From the NCBI GenBank assembly GCA_025786725.1, contig JAHLTZ010000005.1:372001-436000 (forward strand): 64,000 nt of DNA, given 5' to 3'. The notes beneath the pieces are model-generated. The model saw nothing but the letters and a program-made list of their open reading frames with translations. It was not told where the DNA came from and did not search any database. Below, piece after piece: positions 10,894-23,774 of this stretch. The stretch's first letter is position 1; each line of letters opens with the position of its first letter. A program made the position numbers and the translations under genes. Source of the DNA: Syncephalis fuscata (taxonomy: Eukaryota; Zoopagomycota; Zoopagomycetes; Zoopagales; Piptocephalidaceae).

Positions 10894-13800
10894 TTATGAC
10901 CATTTTGTATAGGATGGATGACCTTGCCAATGAACAATACGTTGATTAATTAAACATTGTGCCACCCATTCAGAAGTGACCACTGCCTTCATTCTACCAC
11001 GTGTCATTGTGGATAGACTATTTAACCAAGAGGGTGTCGGTCGCTTCTCCACGACAATATAGTCACATCCAACCGATGTTAGCTGTTTACGATCAGCAAT
11101 TATGGCACCGGCTGCTTTCAACACTGCTTCCCAGTCATTCTATTTATATTTTATATTATATATTAATTCATTCATTTATCATTAACATTTAGATAACAAA
11201 CCTTAAACGAAATGCCTCCTTTTAAATGAATAATTAGACCGGCTAATAATCGATTATTTCGTTCGCTATCACCATCATTGCTTAATAGTGATATAGCAGG
11301 CCGCGATGCTACATAAGCATTCAATTCTATCGAAAATCCATTACATAATAAATAATTAAGCATGGTATCTGTTTGGCCCTATAATTAACTAAATTAGCTA
11401 TTATACTTAATAGTATACTTATATTAACATTAATTACCGTATGAATAGCATCATTAATCCATTTATAAGAGACACGCGGTATATTCATGGCCAGAGCAAG
11501 TAAATGTTTTTTTGTTCTTTTCACTTCACCACATAATAGAATAGTCGATGTGACTATTGATGAACCATGTTCATTTATACTATGGCTACCAAATAGATTA
11601 GATGAAATACGGCCACCATGTTCTTCGATCATTTGAGTCAATTGTTCTTTAGTACAAGTTATTAGAGAATCTAATACTATTTGTTAATATTGTTACTTAT
11701 ATTAATAAAATACTTACCTTCTTTTTTACCATCATTATCAGATTTAGAAGGAATATTGGTTAACACAAATACCATATCTTTAAATAACAATTGATCTAAT
11801 AATCTTGGTTAATATATATACACTCTATTTACTCATTTATAATATATCTTACTAGATAACATAGGACTATCCTGTTCATTATCAACTAAATTCAATGAAG
11901 GCCCAAGTAATGAATTGATAAATTCCGGTGCTGTCACATCAAGTACTGTATTCTTTTCTTTTTTCTCTGTTACTTTCTTTACTTCTTCTTCTTCAACGTC
12001 TTCTTCAACGTCTTCTTCAACTAATAGCTTCTCTTTTGGTGTTTCATGGTTATTATTACTAGCCATATCTGCCTCTATCATATCAATATCATCTAATAGA
12101 CTCGTTACAGGTAATGCAATACGTGATATAGAGATCCATGGAGATATTGAAGCTGTTGTAGACTCTTCTCTACCATCTTCAGTCAACCAGTGAACACGAC
12201 ACCGTTCTTCATCAAGATCTACTGCTTGTATACGTGCTTGTTTAAGTGTTCGTTGACCCATACGCATTATCCATACTTGTGTATTCACCATAAGTGTTAA
12301 TGGCCGTAAATGACTGGTATCAAGGGTCACTTTACTCTTATTCTTCTGACCGTCACTATTAGAATCGCCATTATGTCGACGATCATCAAATAGTACACGG
12401 TATATATGTTCCCGTTCTTCACTGCCTTTAATCGTTGCTGAATGATAATAGCCATCATAACTTGAATAGGCCCATACACGATCACCTGGCAAGTATTCAG
12501 GTGGATCCAGTAAAGAAGACCTTGATACATTTAACGCCGTATCACTTTTAGGTATCGGCAATTTGTTATGAATGGCATAAAAGCTGCCACATCGATTACA
12601 AAGTGTTGGTCGACCAGTAGGACCTTTACGCCAACCAGTAGTAACCGATGTGTCACAGTGTTCACATAGACGTAGAGGTGTTGTATTAATGGCACCACTA
12701 CCATTTGAATGTCTTCTACTATGTCTACTATGTTGTCGATATGAGTTATTAGTTAAATGACTTTGATTCTCTTCTATAGATAGCGGTAAATCTTGATCGG
12801 CTGATGATCGACTCTCCGATGCTTGATCGAATCCTATATCTCGTTGTATAACTACGCGTTGACGCTTTCTCTTTAGCTGCTTCGACGTTGAAGACCCTAT
12901 CAAATCAATAGGTAGAATATCTTTTGTCCGCTTCTTATAATTTGTTTGTGGTGTTTCTATTACTGGATCCGATCTAATAAAACGATCTTGAACTGAATCG
13001 GTAATCGTTAAATGTGAGGGAAGGTCTGAATCTGAATAGTTCATTTCAAGTGATTCAGAAATGTCATTTTGTCTATCATTATGTCGATTAGCAAAAGCTG
13101 AAAATGTAAGTGTTTCATCTTTAGAAGGTATTCGACGTTTAACCGATACATCTAATGAATAGATAGATAAGTATTAATATATTAATACATTAATATAATA
13201 ACCACTTACGAGATATAGTTGCTTCATCTTGTATAGGTGTATGGAATTGAAATGATGGATGTTCCATAGAAATGGCCTCTAATAATGACTTTTTATCCTG
13301 TTCATCTCGTTCTAATTCAATAGTAGGTTCAAGTACATCTATCTCTTCATGTTTTCCATTTTCTTCCAATAGAGCATAATGGTCTGAACGATAACCAGTA
13401 CATCAGGTGATGGGTACGTGATAGAACTAGTGTAGGCATAGTAGTTGGTCTATGGGAGATGCTTCTTGTTCTACACTAGGTAACAATACTAAATGATGGT
13501 CATTCAAGGGTAATATAATGGATCCTATTAGTTGTGTGGGTTGAGTGACAGATTCATCTCTGTTTACATTGTAACCATATCTATTACTAGATGACATCAG
13601 TATTAAATGGGACCATTATATTTATTTAATTTACCTCGTTCATCATTGACTGTTGTATTAAATGCCAATAACTCTGATGGTGTATCTGTAATACATGTAA
13701 TAGGATCATCAATATAGGTTGATACTTGACGTGATAGTACAACTGGAGAAGGTGGTGTATCTGTAACTAGTACACGGGCATTGTCTCTATCCTCTATTTC

Positions 13801-14734
13801 TGGTCGATATGAATGATGGATGAATTAGAAGTAGTTGGATCTTTTGTTTCCAATGAATCTAACTGATTTACTTGATCTTCATCAATAGATAATGATAAAT
13901 GAGTAGATTAATAGTATCTGTATCTAATAAATCAGTAGTATTTATGATATGTGTACGCTTTACACATGGTGTAGTTATATTTAATACTGGTTGGTGTTGT
14001 TGTTCACTTGTAGTCAATTTATCGATTTTTGACTCTTCTATCGGTGAAGGAGGTGTACCTTCATCTGAAGCAATATAACCTTTACCGCTAACTGGTACTA
14101 ATTGAGATGCATAAAGTGATGTCTGTTTATTCATCGGTGTTATCATAGTTGATTCTGGTCTATTTGGTAAAATGACTGAATTGGATGTCATCTTTGATTG
14201 AATGACCGGTGTACGTGGAAATGCGTAATAAGTTGAATCATCAATGGATGGTTCTATTGTATCTACCATAATATCTTTCTCTTTCTCTTTCTCTTTTTCT
14301 TTGTCTTCTTTGTTATGACTATTGAGTGGTAGTGTATGTACTTTATGACGATTAATAAGAGGTGATGTGATATCTGTTATTATATTGTTGTTATTGTTTA
14401 TTGTTATAAGTGGGCCGTTGTACTGTTATAGGTGTACGTGGAAATACACTTAGTGAAGCAGGCAGTTCACCATTATTACTTTCCATCTCTTTAAGTATAC
14501 TTGTACTATTATTGACTGCTATATCAAAGGATTCATCTTCATTGTTTGTTGTGGAGGCTAGTGGTGATTCTTCTGCTATATCGTCGGAATGACTAGTTGT
14601 GGATGGTTGTTGTGAATGACGCCTACGTAACTCGCGTACGGTACGCGTTAAACGAGGTGTTCTGTTGACTGATTGTTACCACGCCTTGAATTACGTGAAC
14701 TAAATAGAACTGTTTGTTTGTGAGGATGTGTCAT
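10894..14734 (-). CDS. Crb2/Rad9/53BP1-like checkpoint mediator with GATA finger
   Basis: A multi-exon gene starting at about 14734. The N-terminal third is disordered and rich in TP/SP motifs (two FPRTP motifs; TDTPPSP), the expected CDK sites of this family. The 11833-13044 exon encodes a basic linker, then a GATA-type zinc finger CEHCDTSVTTGWRKG...LCNRCG near 12640-12600. A tandem-Tudor-like region follows (LPGDRVWAYSSYDGYYHSATI near 12480, NTQVWIMRMGQRTLKQARI near 12270). Three further exons encode two C-terminal BRCT repeats (MIEEHGGRISSNLF near 11620; KWIND near 11465; SEWVAQCLINQRIVHW near 10930). Tudor plus tandem BRCT reads H4K20me2 and phospho-H2A at DNA breaks in Crb2 and 53BP1. 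Frame slips near 14660 and elsewhere in the low-complexity part mean the exact exon chain is uncertain. The stop lies 169 bp from the convergent BTB gene. Confidence 0.65.
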
Positions 14735-14922
14735 TGTAGACGGTAATAATTTTGGTAAGTAAAAGTGGCGTAGTTGGTAAAAGCGATAAGAATGAAATGG
14801 TCGCTATTTTGTACGTGTGATTTTAACGAGCAAAAAATGAACAACGAGCAAAATAAACGATGAGTCAACATAACATTTTTATTAATTAACTTTTGAGTTA
14901 TAAATAGATTGTCACTTCCATA

Positions 14923-15990
14923 TTAATACTGTACGGTAAGTTGTTTGTCTAATAGTGTGTATGTATCTTGGCCTGATTCAAGTGCATCAATTAATACGGC
15001 TAACCTATCTTCATCAAGTCCTTCTTGTTGTCTTAGTTGGTCCAAATCATCTCCGAATGTATCAGTGAGTGTAGACATATAGTATTCTCGGAAGCGTTCC
15101 TCGGTTGCTTCATTTGCTTGTTTTACAGTCTCGGCTTCACTTGCTGATAATTGCCGTTGTAGATGGTATTGAATTTGACTGTTAATTTGATCTATTTGTT
15201 GTAATAGACCAATATAAACATATGGCTGTGTTGTAGGCAGTGCTGTTTCTGTTGTCATATTCTAAATATACATAAATTAATAAACAATATAACTATAATA
15301 TATTTACAAACCTTAAATACCATATCATTTAAAAAATCACTTTTTTTATATTTTTGCGTATCAAATTCACCATTATTGCTAGCTAATACCTTTTAATTTT
15401 ATAAGTTTAGAAAAGCTGTTTTGAATCCATTGATCATCAAGCGGTGTTTTCATAGCTATTATTATAAATATACATATATTAATATTGATGTTGATACTGT
15501 TAAATACATTATAATTAGTTACCGTTTGAAGAAGATGACGTGGATGATTGTAATAAATCGTTGTCTTCGAGTCTTTTGGCCATTTCTTCTACTTGTTCTT
15601 TAAATTGCAATAGTGCTGAAGTAGACTAATAGCTAATATGAATAACAGTGCTTTATATATATACACATAAATATCATACCAGTATTTTACGTGTACTATC
15701 CCGTTTGGTATCACGACTATCATGCTCGTCATCGGTAGACATCGTATCATCAATGTCTACGATATCTTCGTCTTCGTCATTCATAGCGCGCATCTATAGA
15801 TAGTTTAATAATGATAAATATATACATTCATATAGATTATATGTATTTGTATAACGCTATAACTAATTACCATCGTATCGTTTCTATCATTGTGAAAAGA
15901 GTTCATGTCGTAACGATTTGCTAATTCAACTGTACGCTTGTCAATGCTGCAATCCAACAAAGTGACACGGTGGTAATGGGGAAGGAACAA
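14923..15990 (-). CDS. RSA3: Rsa3-like ribosome assembly protein
   Basis: About five short exons. The chain opens MFLPHYHRV at 15990. An acidic exon follows (NDEDEDIVDIDD, near 15780), then a coiled-coil segment LLQFKEQVEEMAKRLED near 15600, then short exons near 15440 and 15350. The last exon, 14923-15250, ends FREYYMSTLTDTFGDDLDQLRQ...LIDALESGQ. The FYxxxxTxEFGDDLDxLR...LLIDALxxG pattern is the C-terminal Rsa3 domain, which acts in 60S subunit maturation in the nucleolus. The upstream start is uncertain; MRAMND at about 15790 is an alternative. Confidence 0.55.
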
Positions 15991-16180
15991 AAAAGATAAC
16001 TGAGAAAATAAAAATGATATGGTGTTTAGAATAATTGTGTCACATTTAAAACATTAATTTCACAATAGTCATGTCTTTAAATAAAGTTTTAAGCAGCCAT
16101 GATTTTACTTTAATCTTTTTAACAACTCCAGATATGCATATTTTGTAAATCCTTAGGCAATCTACGATAATTACTAACTC

Positions 16181-18133
16181 ATGGGGAAGGTTCAATCTCG
16201 ATTTCAGCGGACAGATTCGCTGCCTAACGTCAGTGAACCTAATGCGTCGTCTATCGAGCCAACTGCCGTACAGGGATCGTCATCGCCCTTAAGCGGCATG
16301 TGTCCAATACGACATTGACTGTCCTTTCTAATAATGATTATAACTATGAGCCCTATTTAGACAATGATATAATTCATAGCGATGCTGAAGAGACGGTTGT
16401 TCAGCCGCATTTGGCAGCAGCGTTATTCTGGACTGTTCAATAGTACGGATGACGAGCATTATATTAAGGATAATAGTACTGATAATAGGAGTAATAACAA
16501 TAACAATACTGATATGAAGTAGCTCTTGTTACTCTTTAGTGGAATTCTTTAATCGAAATGCTAGCGATAGCAATGAAGAAACTATGACGGATACATCGCC
16601 GAAAAGACCAATTATACCCTGGATGGCTAAACTTGGTAATACATCGTCAAGTAATGTGTCATCACCCGAGGATAGGCCGGCCAGCACTGGACATCGGTGG
16701 CCGATAGTAGCAAGAACTATTACTCGCGTTTTCGCCATTCTTTGGCCAAAAGAAAGAAGGGCGATAAGCGGCGAGAAATGGCACCGACTATTTCTGATCT
16801 ATCAAAAGCCTCCTACATACCCGTTACGTTTGATGGTAGCGAGATACGAGAACCGCTACTTAGATCGCCTTCACCTCGAACAAGTGAATCATTTATGACT
16901 TTTGTATCGAGTCTGGCCCAAAAACGACGTGATCAAAGAAATAAGACACGAATGAGTTTTGGTAGCGGTACAAGTGGATCGTCAGAGTCAAGCGAATTAA
17001 ACGCCGAAGGTCTTTATCAAATACACGTTAATCCAGATGTACCATTGAAGATGTCAGATACGCTGGACATTGATAGGCAAGCGATTAGAAGGCATAGATT
17101 AATGATGGCTGACTTGATTTAATGAATAGTGCGCGTGTAGCTCATTTACTGTATCATTATGTGCTTCGTGGTGATTACATAGCACCCATTAAGAATCCAC
17201 ATAAAATACTGGATAATGACCAAGAGAAGGTAGCTGGGTTAGAGTAAGTGTTGATTTAATTAACAATTAATTAATTTACTAATGAATTAATGATTGATTT
17301 AATGCTTTATTATAGTGTATGGCTAATACATTTCCCAAAAGTACAGTTATTGGGTGTGGTATTACCAATTACATGGAAAATACTTGTACGGAATTACCAA
17401 ATAACTGTGAATACATGCCATATAATTTTGATGGACGTAAGCTAATTATGATTGGTGATCCTATTTAACACACGATTAACATATATATTTAGCTATGCCA
17501 TTTCCTAAAAATTATTTTGATTATGTGCACCAACGTTCTGTTAGCACATTTTTGACCTCTTCCGCTTGGAATGATTTACTATCCCAGCTGTATCGAATTC
17601 TGAAACCTGGCGGCTACATCGAACTAGTGGAGCGAGATATGCTGCCGTCTAATGTAGGTCCATGTACGGCGCAATTAACCGAGCAGGTGGGCCAGGTGAT
17701 GCGTGAACGTGGTATGGCCGTTGATATGCCGCGTCGGCTTGGTGACTTGCTCGAATTGCACGGTTTCGAGGAGGTACACAAAGTTGATATTGATGTGCCC
17801 ATTGGTGCTTGGGGCGGTGTTCACGGACACCTTATGGGCTGGCTAACTAGCTCAACAATAAGTATGGCGCGACATGCATTGGTACACGGTATTCTTTGGC
17901 AATTGACGGGTGGCGGAACACCTATGGCGATCTTGGATGATCATGTCAAAGATAGTGTATTTGACAAGACACCCGATGAACTACGTGAGATGAGCCGTAG
18001 TGGAGGTACATGGACCGAAAATGAATTTAATGCCATGGCGCAAACTGTACGCAATGAACTATCTGTAAATCATACCTACGCTACAATACACGTCTATTGG
18101 GCACGTAAGCCCAAAAAACAGACGCGTATTTAA
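16181..18133 (+). pseudogene. UMTA/LaeA-like methyltransferase-fold gene with broken frames
   Basis: The region opens with MGKVQSR at 16181, a good N-myristoylation signal (Gly2, Ser6, basic residue 7), followed by a disordered Ser-rich N-terminus. Frame changes near 16310, 16440, 16690 and 17115 separate open pieces. The fold begins near 17130 (HLLYHYVLRGDYIAPIKNP, then HKILDNDQEKVAGLE). After an intron it continues WLIHFPKVQLLGVV, slips frame near 17370 to LPNNCEYMPYNFDG, and after another intron runs intact from about 17492 (FPKNYFDYVHQRSV, ILKPGGYIELVERD) to the stop. It is a paralogue of the gene at 31622-33373. The usual Gly-rich SAM motif I is absent. It is either a decaying gene or a gene hit by several consensus indels; the number of breaks favours decay. 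Confidence 0.55.
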
Positions 18134-18474
18134 TTTACTTTTAAAAGCCGTCTACAATATAACTTATCAATAAAGCAGCTTAAAACGTTAATGATAGTTC
18201 AAGAATGTATTATAAGACTCGTGTTAATAGCGACTATTATGGCACTAATGTTTATGCTATGACAGAATTGCATGCTTTATTGACTGAAATATACTGCGCA
18301 AGGGACCGATAACAAACAATTGATAGAGATTATCGGATCAGTATCAGTGATCTGGATCGGATCTAAAAGGCGTGACTGTGAATCAAGCGTAAAAATTTTC
18401 TGTTTAAAACATCATAGGCGTAGGATCAGTCCTCTTCTTACAACTACCAGTTCTTATTTCTACATTTTGTTAAA
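18134..18474. other. Intergenic, upstream of DAHP synthase
   Basis: AT-rich with no supported gene. It holds the 3' end of the methyltransferase-like gene and the presumed promoter of the aromatic-pathway gene. No clear Gcn4-type site was recognised. Confidence 0.3.
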
Positions 18475-19898
<1,424 letters not shown>

Positions 19899-20238
19899 AA
19901 TACATAGCGAGCAGTGCCATAACAATGCTGTTTAAATACAGCAATTTAATAAACTGTGCATATCAATCTAAATATATATAGATTCATAATCTATGGTCAC
20001 ACCGTATATTAGTTAGCTTTAATGTAATCAAATTAATTATATTGAGATACATAATAATCTGTGATCTATTAAATCGCACATCATTAAATCATACAAACAA
20101 AACTTAATTAAGCGGAGATTTAAAACATTTAGTTCATTCTTTGTGAGTGTCTTTTTCATATGTTCTTTTTCGAGATTCTCTCTCGTTCTCTCGTCATTAT
20201 TAACCGTTATTCAGCATATAAAATAGATATTTATAAAC
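19899..20238. other. Intergenic, promoter of Mrs2-like gene
   Basis: AT-rich, with pyrimidine-rich ttctctctcgttctctcg at about 20175-20192 and a TATA-like catataaaatag at about 20215-20226, only about 15-25 bp before the first ATG. No gene is supported. Confidence 0.3.
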
Positions 20239-21996
20239 ATGCTGTTTAAATCAACAGCATGCATGACTCGTGACATACCCGTGCGTATTACTTCTCGTCG
20301 CTGTTTAGTCCAATTCATGTCGCTAGCGAACCGCGACACACCGGCTACTGGTCTACTTGCTGCTAGATTGCGGCAACAACAACAGCAACAACAACGTACC
20401 ATTGCTTTCACCGCAGATAAATAATTCTGTAGCAGAAACTAATAAGCATGATACAAGTTTATTGAATTTACAGTTAGATTCATACTCCAAACGGCTATCA
20501 TTGCCTCAGTATCAAGCCCTGTATAAGCACCAGTAGAATAGATACTATACATACTATACGTCCGAATCTATGGACAAGCTCGAAACAAAAATGGAACTAT
20601 CAAAAAGCTGCTTACCACCTCGCTGGTCATCTTTATCGCTATCGACAATGGCAATACGGCACAAATCAAATACTGCTGTAGCAACCACAGTAACAACCCA
20701 CATAAAGGAGATATCAAACTAAGATGTAATTACTATGTGCATTATGACTGTACTATTTACTAATGGCATTTCAGGCACAGAATTTGATCATAATGGCAAC
20801 GTAAAAACAACAGCGGGTGAATTCTCTAAACATCGACTATGCGCAGAAGTACGTAACTCATTATATTTCTATTACTCTATTCTAACCATGAACTATTAGA
20901 ATGGGCTACAGGTAATTATTGGATTTAGATGAATACATATAATTGACGCATGCTTGCTTATCCGCTCATAGCCACGCGATTTACGCAAGGTAATATTAAG
21001 GACACATAAAAATATAATCAATTTCTTATTTGAATAGATAGATAGCAATTTTGTTAATCAGCTTCCGGCCATTCTTGTTCGTGACGAGGTTATTCTAGTC
21101 AATTTAGGACATATACGTGCATTAATCAAGGCTGATTTGGTTATTTTATTTGATACTTATGGATCAACAGACAGTTTCCATCAATCAACTTTTATTTATG
21201 ATTTACAAGAAAAACTACGTAATCCAGGTGGTACTTATGGAACTCTACCATTTGAATTTCGGTATGTTTGTTGGTGGATAGTCATAGTATTTGCTAACTT
21301 GACGACGGTTTATAGAGCAATTGAATCGATTCTAATTAGTGTGGTATCATCATTACAATCGGAAATGGATGTACTGTCAGGACTGGTAACTAATCTTTTA
21401 GCACATCTTGAAGAACAAATAGATCGTGACAAGTTGAAAGAGCTGCTGCAGTATTCAAAACGATTGGCGCGATTTGAGCAAAAGACGCTTAATATACGCG
21501 ATGCAGTATTGGAGGTGTTGGAAGAAGGTATATTATAATAAGCTCTCTATGTATGCTGTTTAAAACTAACTATCATAACGGCTAGATGAAGATCTAACGG
21601 AAATGTGTCTGACCAGCAAGAAAGAGGATCGAAAGGATATTACTGAATACCATGAAGAAATTGAACTGCTACTAGAAACGTATTTGAAGCAAATTGAAGA
21701 AATTGCCAATGTTGCCTCATCGCTTACGGCTAACATGCGAACTACGGAAGATATTGTCAATATTATGCTAGATTCACAGAGAAACAGCCTGCTGTTGTTT
21801 GAATTACGCTTGACTATGGCTACCATGGGACTGACAGGTGGCGCATTTATTGCTAGTATATTTGGCATGAATTTGGTATCAACGCTAGAAAGTCATCCTT
21901 ATGCATTTTTTGTGGTATCAGGCACAGCCCGCAGCAGCCAGTCTTGTATTTATAGTAGCAATGCGACGTATGCGGTTACTAGTGAAGAAGTCTTGA
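20239..21996 (+). CDS. MRS2: Mrs2/Lpe10-like mitochondrial Mg2+ channel
   Basis: A CorA-superfamily magnesium channel of the inner mitochondrial membrane. The start MLFKSTACMTRDIPVRITSR is Arg-rich with no acidic residue in the first 25 residues except one Asp, fitting a mitochondrial presequence; a seven-Gln run follows. Several exons then carry LPAILVRDEVILVNLGHIRALI, the long helical stalk (IESILISVVSSLQSEM; EDITEYHEE-like helices near 21640-21800) and the diagnostic GMN motif in IFGMNLVSTLE at about 21870. TM2 is read in a shifted frame after about 21920 (AAASLVFIVAMRRMR), ending at TGA 21994-21996. Frame slips near 20425 and 21925 are probable consensus indels. The order of exons in 20425-21050 is approximate. 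Confidence 0.75.
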
Positions 21997-22158
21997 ACAG
22001 TAGAGTAGATGCAATGATTACAAAAAACTCTATTGTTATAATTATCGTACTTGTCTTTATAATAAATGAATCAATAACATTTAAATAAATCATCATGATA
22101 TTTCATTATTAATGATTGAAAACATTTGTCATTTTAATCAAATTACTAAGAAAATACA

Positions 22159-23472
22159 ATGGCACAAACCACGGCGTCAACGTCATCTTTACTATGTGCA
22201 AGCACGACCGCCGATCAATACGAACTGTATCGGCGAACAGTCGCTGTTAGAAGTTTGTCGCAGATTTGAAGCTGCGCAGTATCCGTAAACTATTCAGTCG
22301 ATATGGCCAATTGAGCGACTAGTTCCAATGGAGCATCCCTTTACATTGTTACAAAGCGTGTTTATTCGCTATATTAATCAACATGATGCTGTTAAAGCAG
22401 TGCTGAATTATGGTAATGTCATAGAAGACTTGAATGATCTGTAAGTAAATAAGTGTATGCAATAAATCGAATGAAGCAGCAAGCATATGGTCTATTTGTC
22501 TAATCAATATATGCTTATTGACTATCTTATCAATATATAGTATTGTAGAACATTGTTCTCCTCGAGATCGATGGTACCGACAGCAATTCTCATGTATTAT
22601 TTACTGTCATGGTATTGCTCAGGATGTTACACGCTATAATTGAATCAACTATTTGAACTGTACGGTTCTGTCTATCGTATCGATTATTTTCCTAATCGTT
22701 TTACAGCATTTATTCATTACAATGAAACATACGCAGCACAAATGGCAAGTAATTGATTTTTAAATGAATATAAGCAAGTTTAAATAACCACTACTGCTGC
22801 TGTTGCTACTAGGCGATAAACTATTTGAATGGCTATGAATTTCATGGCGCAAAGTTACATGTCCAAATATCACGTCAATGTCTTATTAACAATATTGTAG
22901 CTGCAAATGGTCAATTAAACCAGCCTCTGAATACATCAATGAACTTACACCAAACTTATTCTAACTATGCATACCATCAAGCAGATTATAATGAATCATT
23001 ACCGACTTTATCAATGGAAACGACTATTAATCCATCAACTGAATTGTGTATATCTAACTTGGATGTGCAACACATTGTCACCGTCTCTCAATTAACCAAT
23101 ATATTGAACAAATTTGGTAATATCAAGTACATTCATTTCCCGTACGCTTTAAATAGTCAAGAGCCATGTCGACACGCATTTGTTCAATACAATCAAATAT
23201 CAAACGCGCAATGTGCAATGAATACCTTGCAACAAACGTATATTGGCAATCGTAAAATAAATATACAAATGATGACATCATCAGCAACACTTAACAGATC
23301 AACAACAGGATCAACTGCTGTAATACCACCAGTAAGCAATCTATTAATAGTTATATAACATTATTAACAAACTATTTAGTCAGCTGGTCCAATTACTACT
23401 GATGCTAGTTCAGCCATCTCTTTTAGACCTGCCCACCCATACTATTATTACTATTACTACTATCCATCGTAG
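22159..23472 (+). CDS. RNA-binding protein with three RRM domains
   Basis: Begins MAQTTASTSS at 22159. RRM1 reads TVAVRSL, then after a frame slip near 22265 IRKLFSRYGQL and FIRYINQHDAVKAV near 22340-22410. RRM2 spans an intron: NQLFELYGSVYRIDYF and FTAFIHYNETYAAQM near 22640-22745, then LNGYEFHGAKLHVQI at 22825. RRM3 is complete in the 22814-23330 exon (ELCISNLDVQHIVTVSQL, FGNIKYIHF, HAFVQYNQISNAQCAM). The last exon (about 23382-23472) is low complexity and ends in eight Tyr followed by PS. Consecutive RRMs indicate sequence-specific RNA binding; no orthologue is recognised. Frame slips again look like consensus indels. Confidence 0.6.
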
Positions 23473-23774
23473 ATTAACAATAATAAGGACGATATTGATG
23501 ACTACCACATGTGCTTGTCTAAATAAAGCAATTTACTATAGCAGTATAGACTAATAATAAACATTGGTTCTTTTTTATCTTCTTTGTGCGTACAAACAAA
23601 CGCCTTGAACCTCGTATTTTATTTACAATGTTTCAATAGGCCTAGCTCTTGTAATTACAATAATTGTTCACGATTCTCTTCTCTTTCTCGCAAAGAGAAA
23701 AAGGTTGGCACCTTTATTTGCCAAAGCACTTAAGCGACTGCTTATTGTCTATTGTTTGAACTTGGCATTCTATC
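23473..23774. other. Intergenic
   Basis: Between the RRM gene and the 7TM gene. AT-rich, with a ctcttctctttctcgc pyrimidine tract near 23675-23690. No gene supported. Confidence 0.3.
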
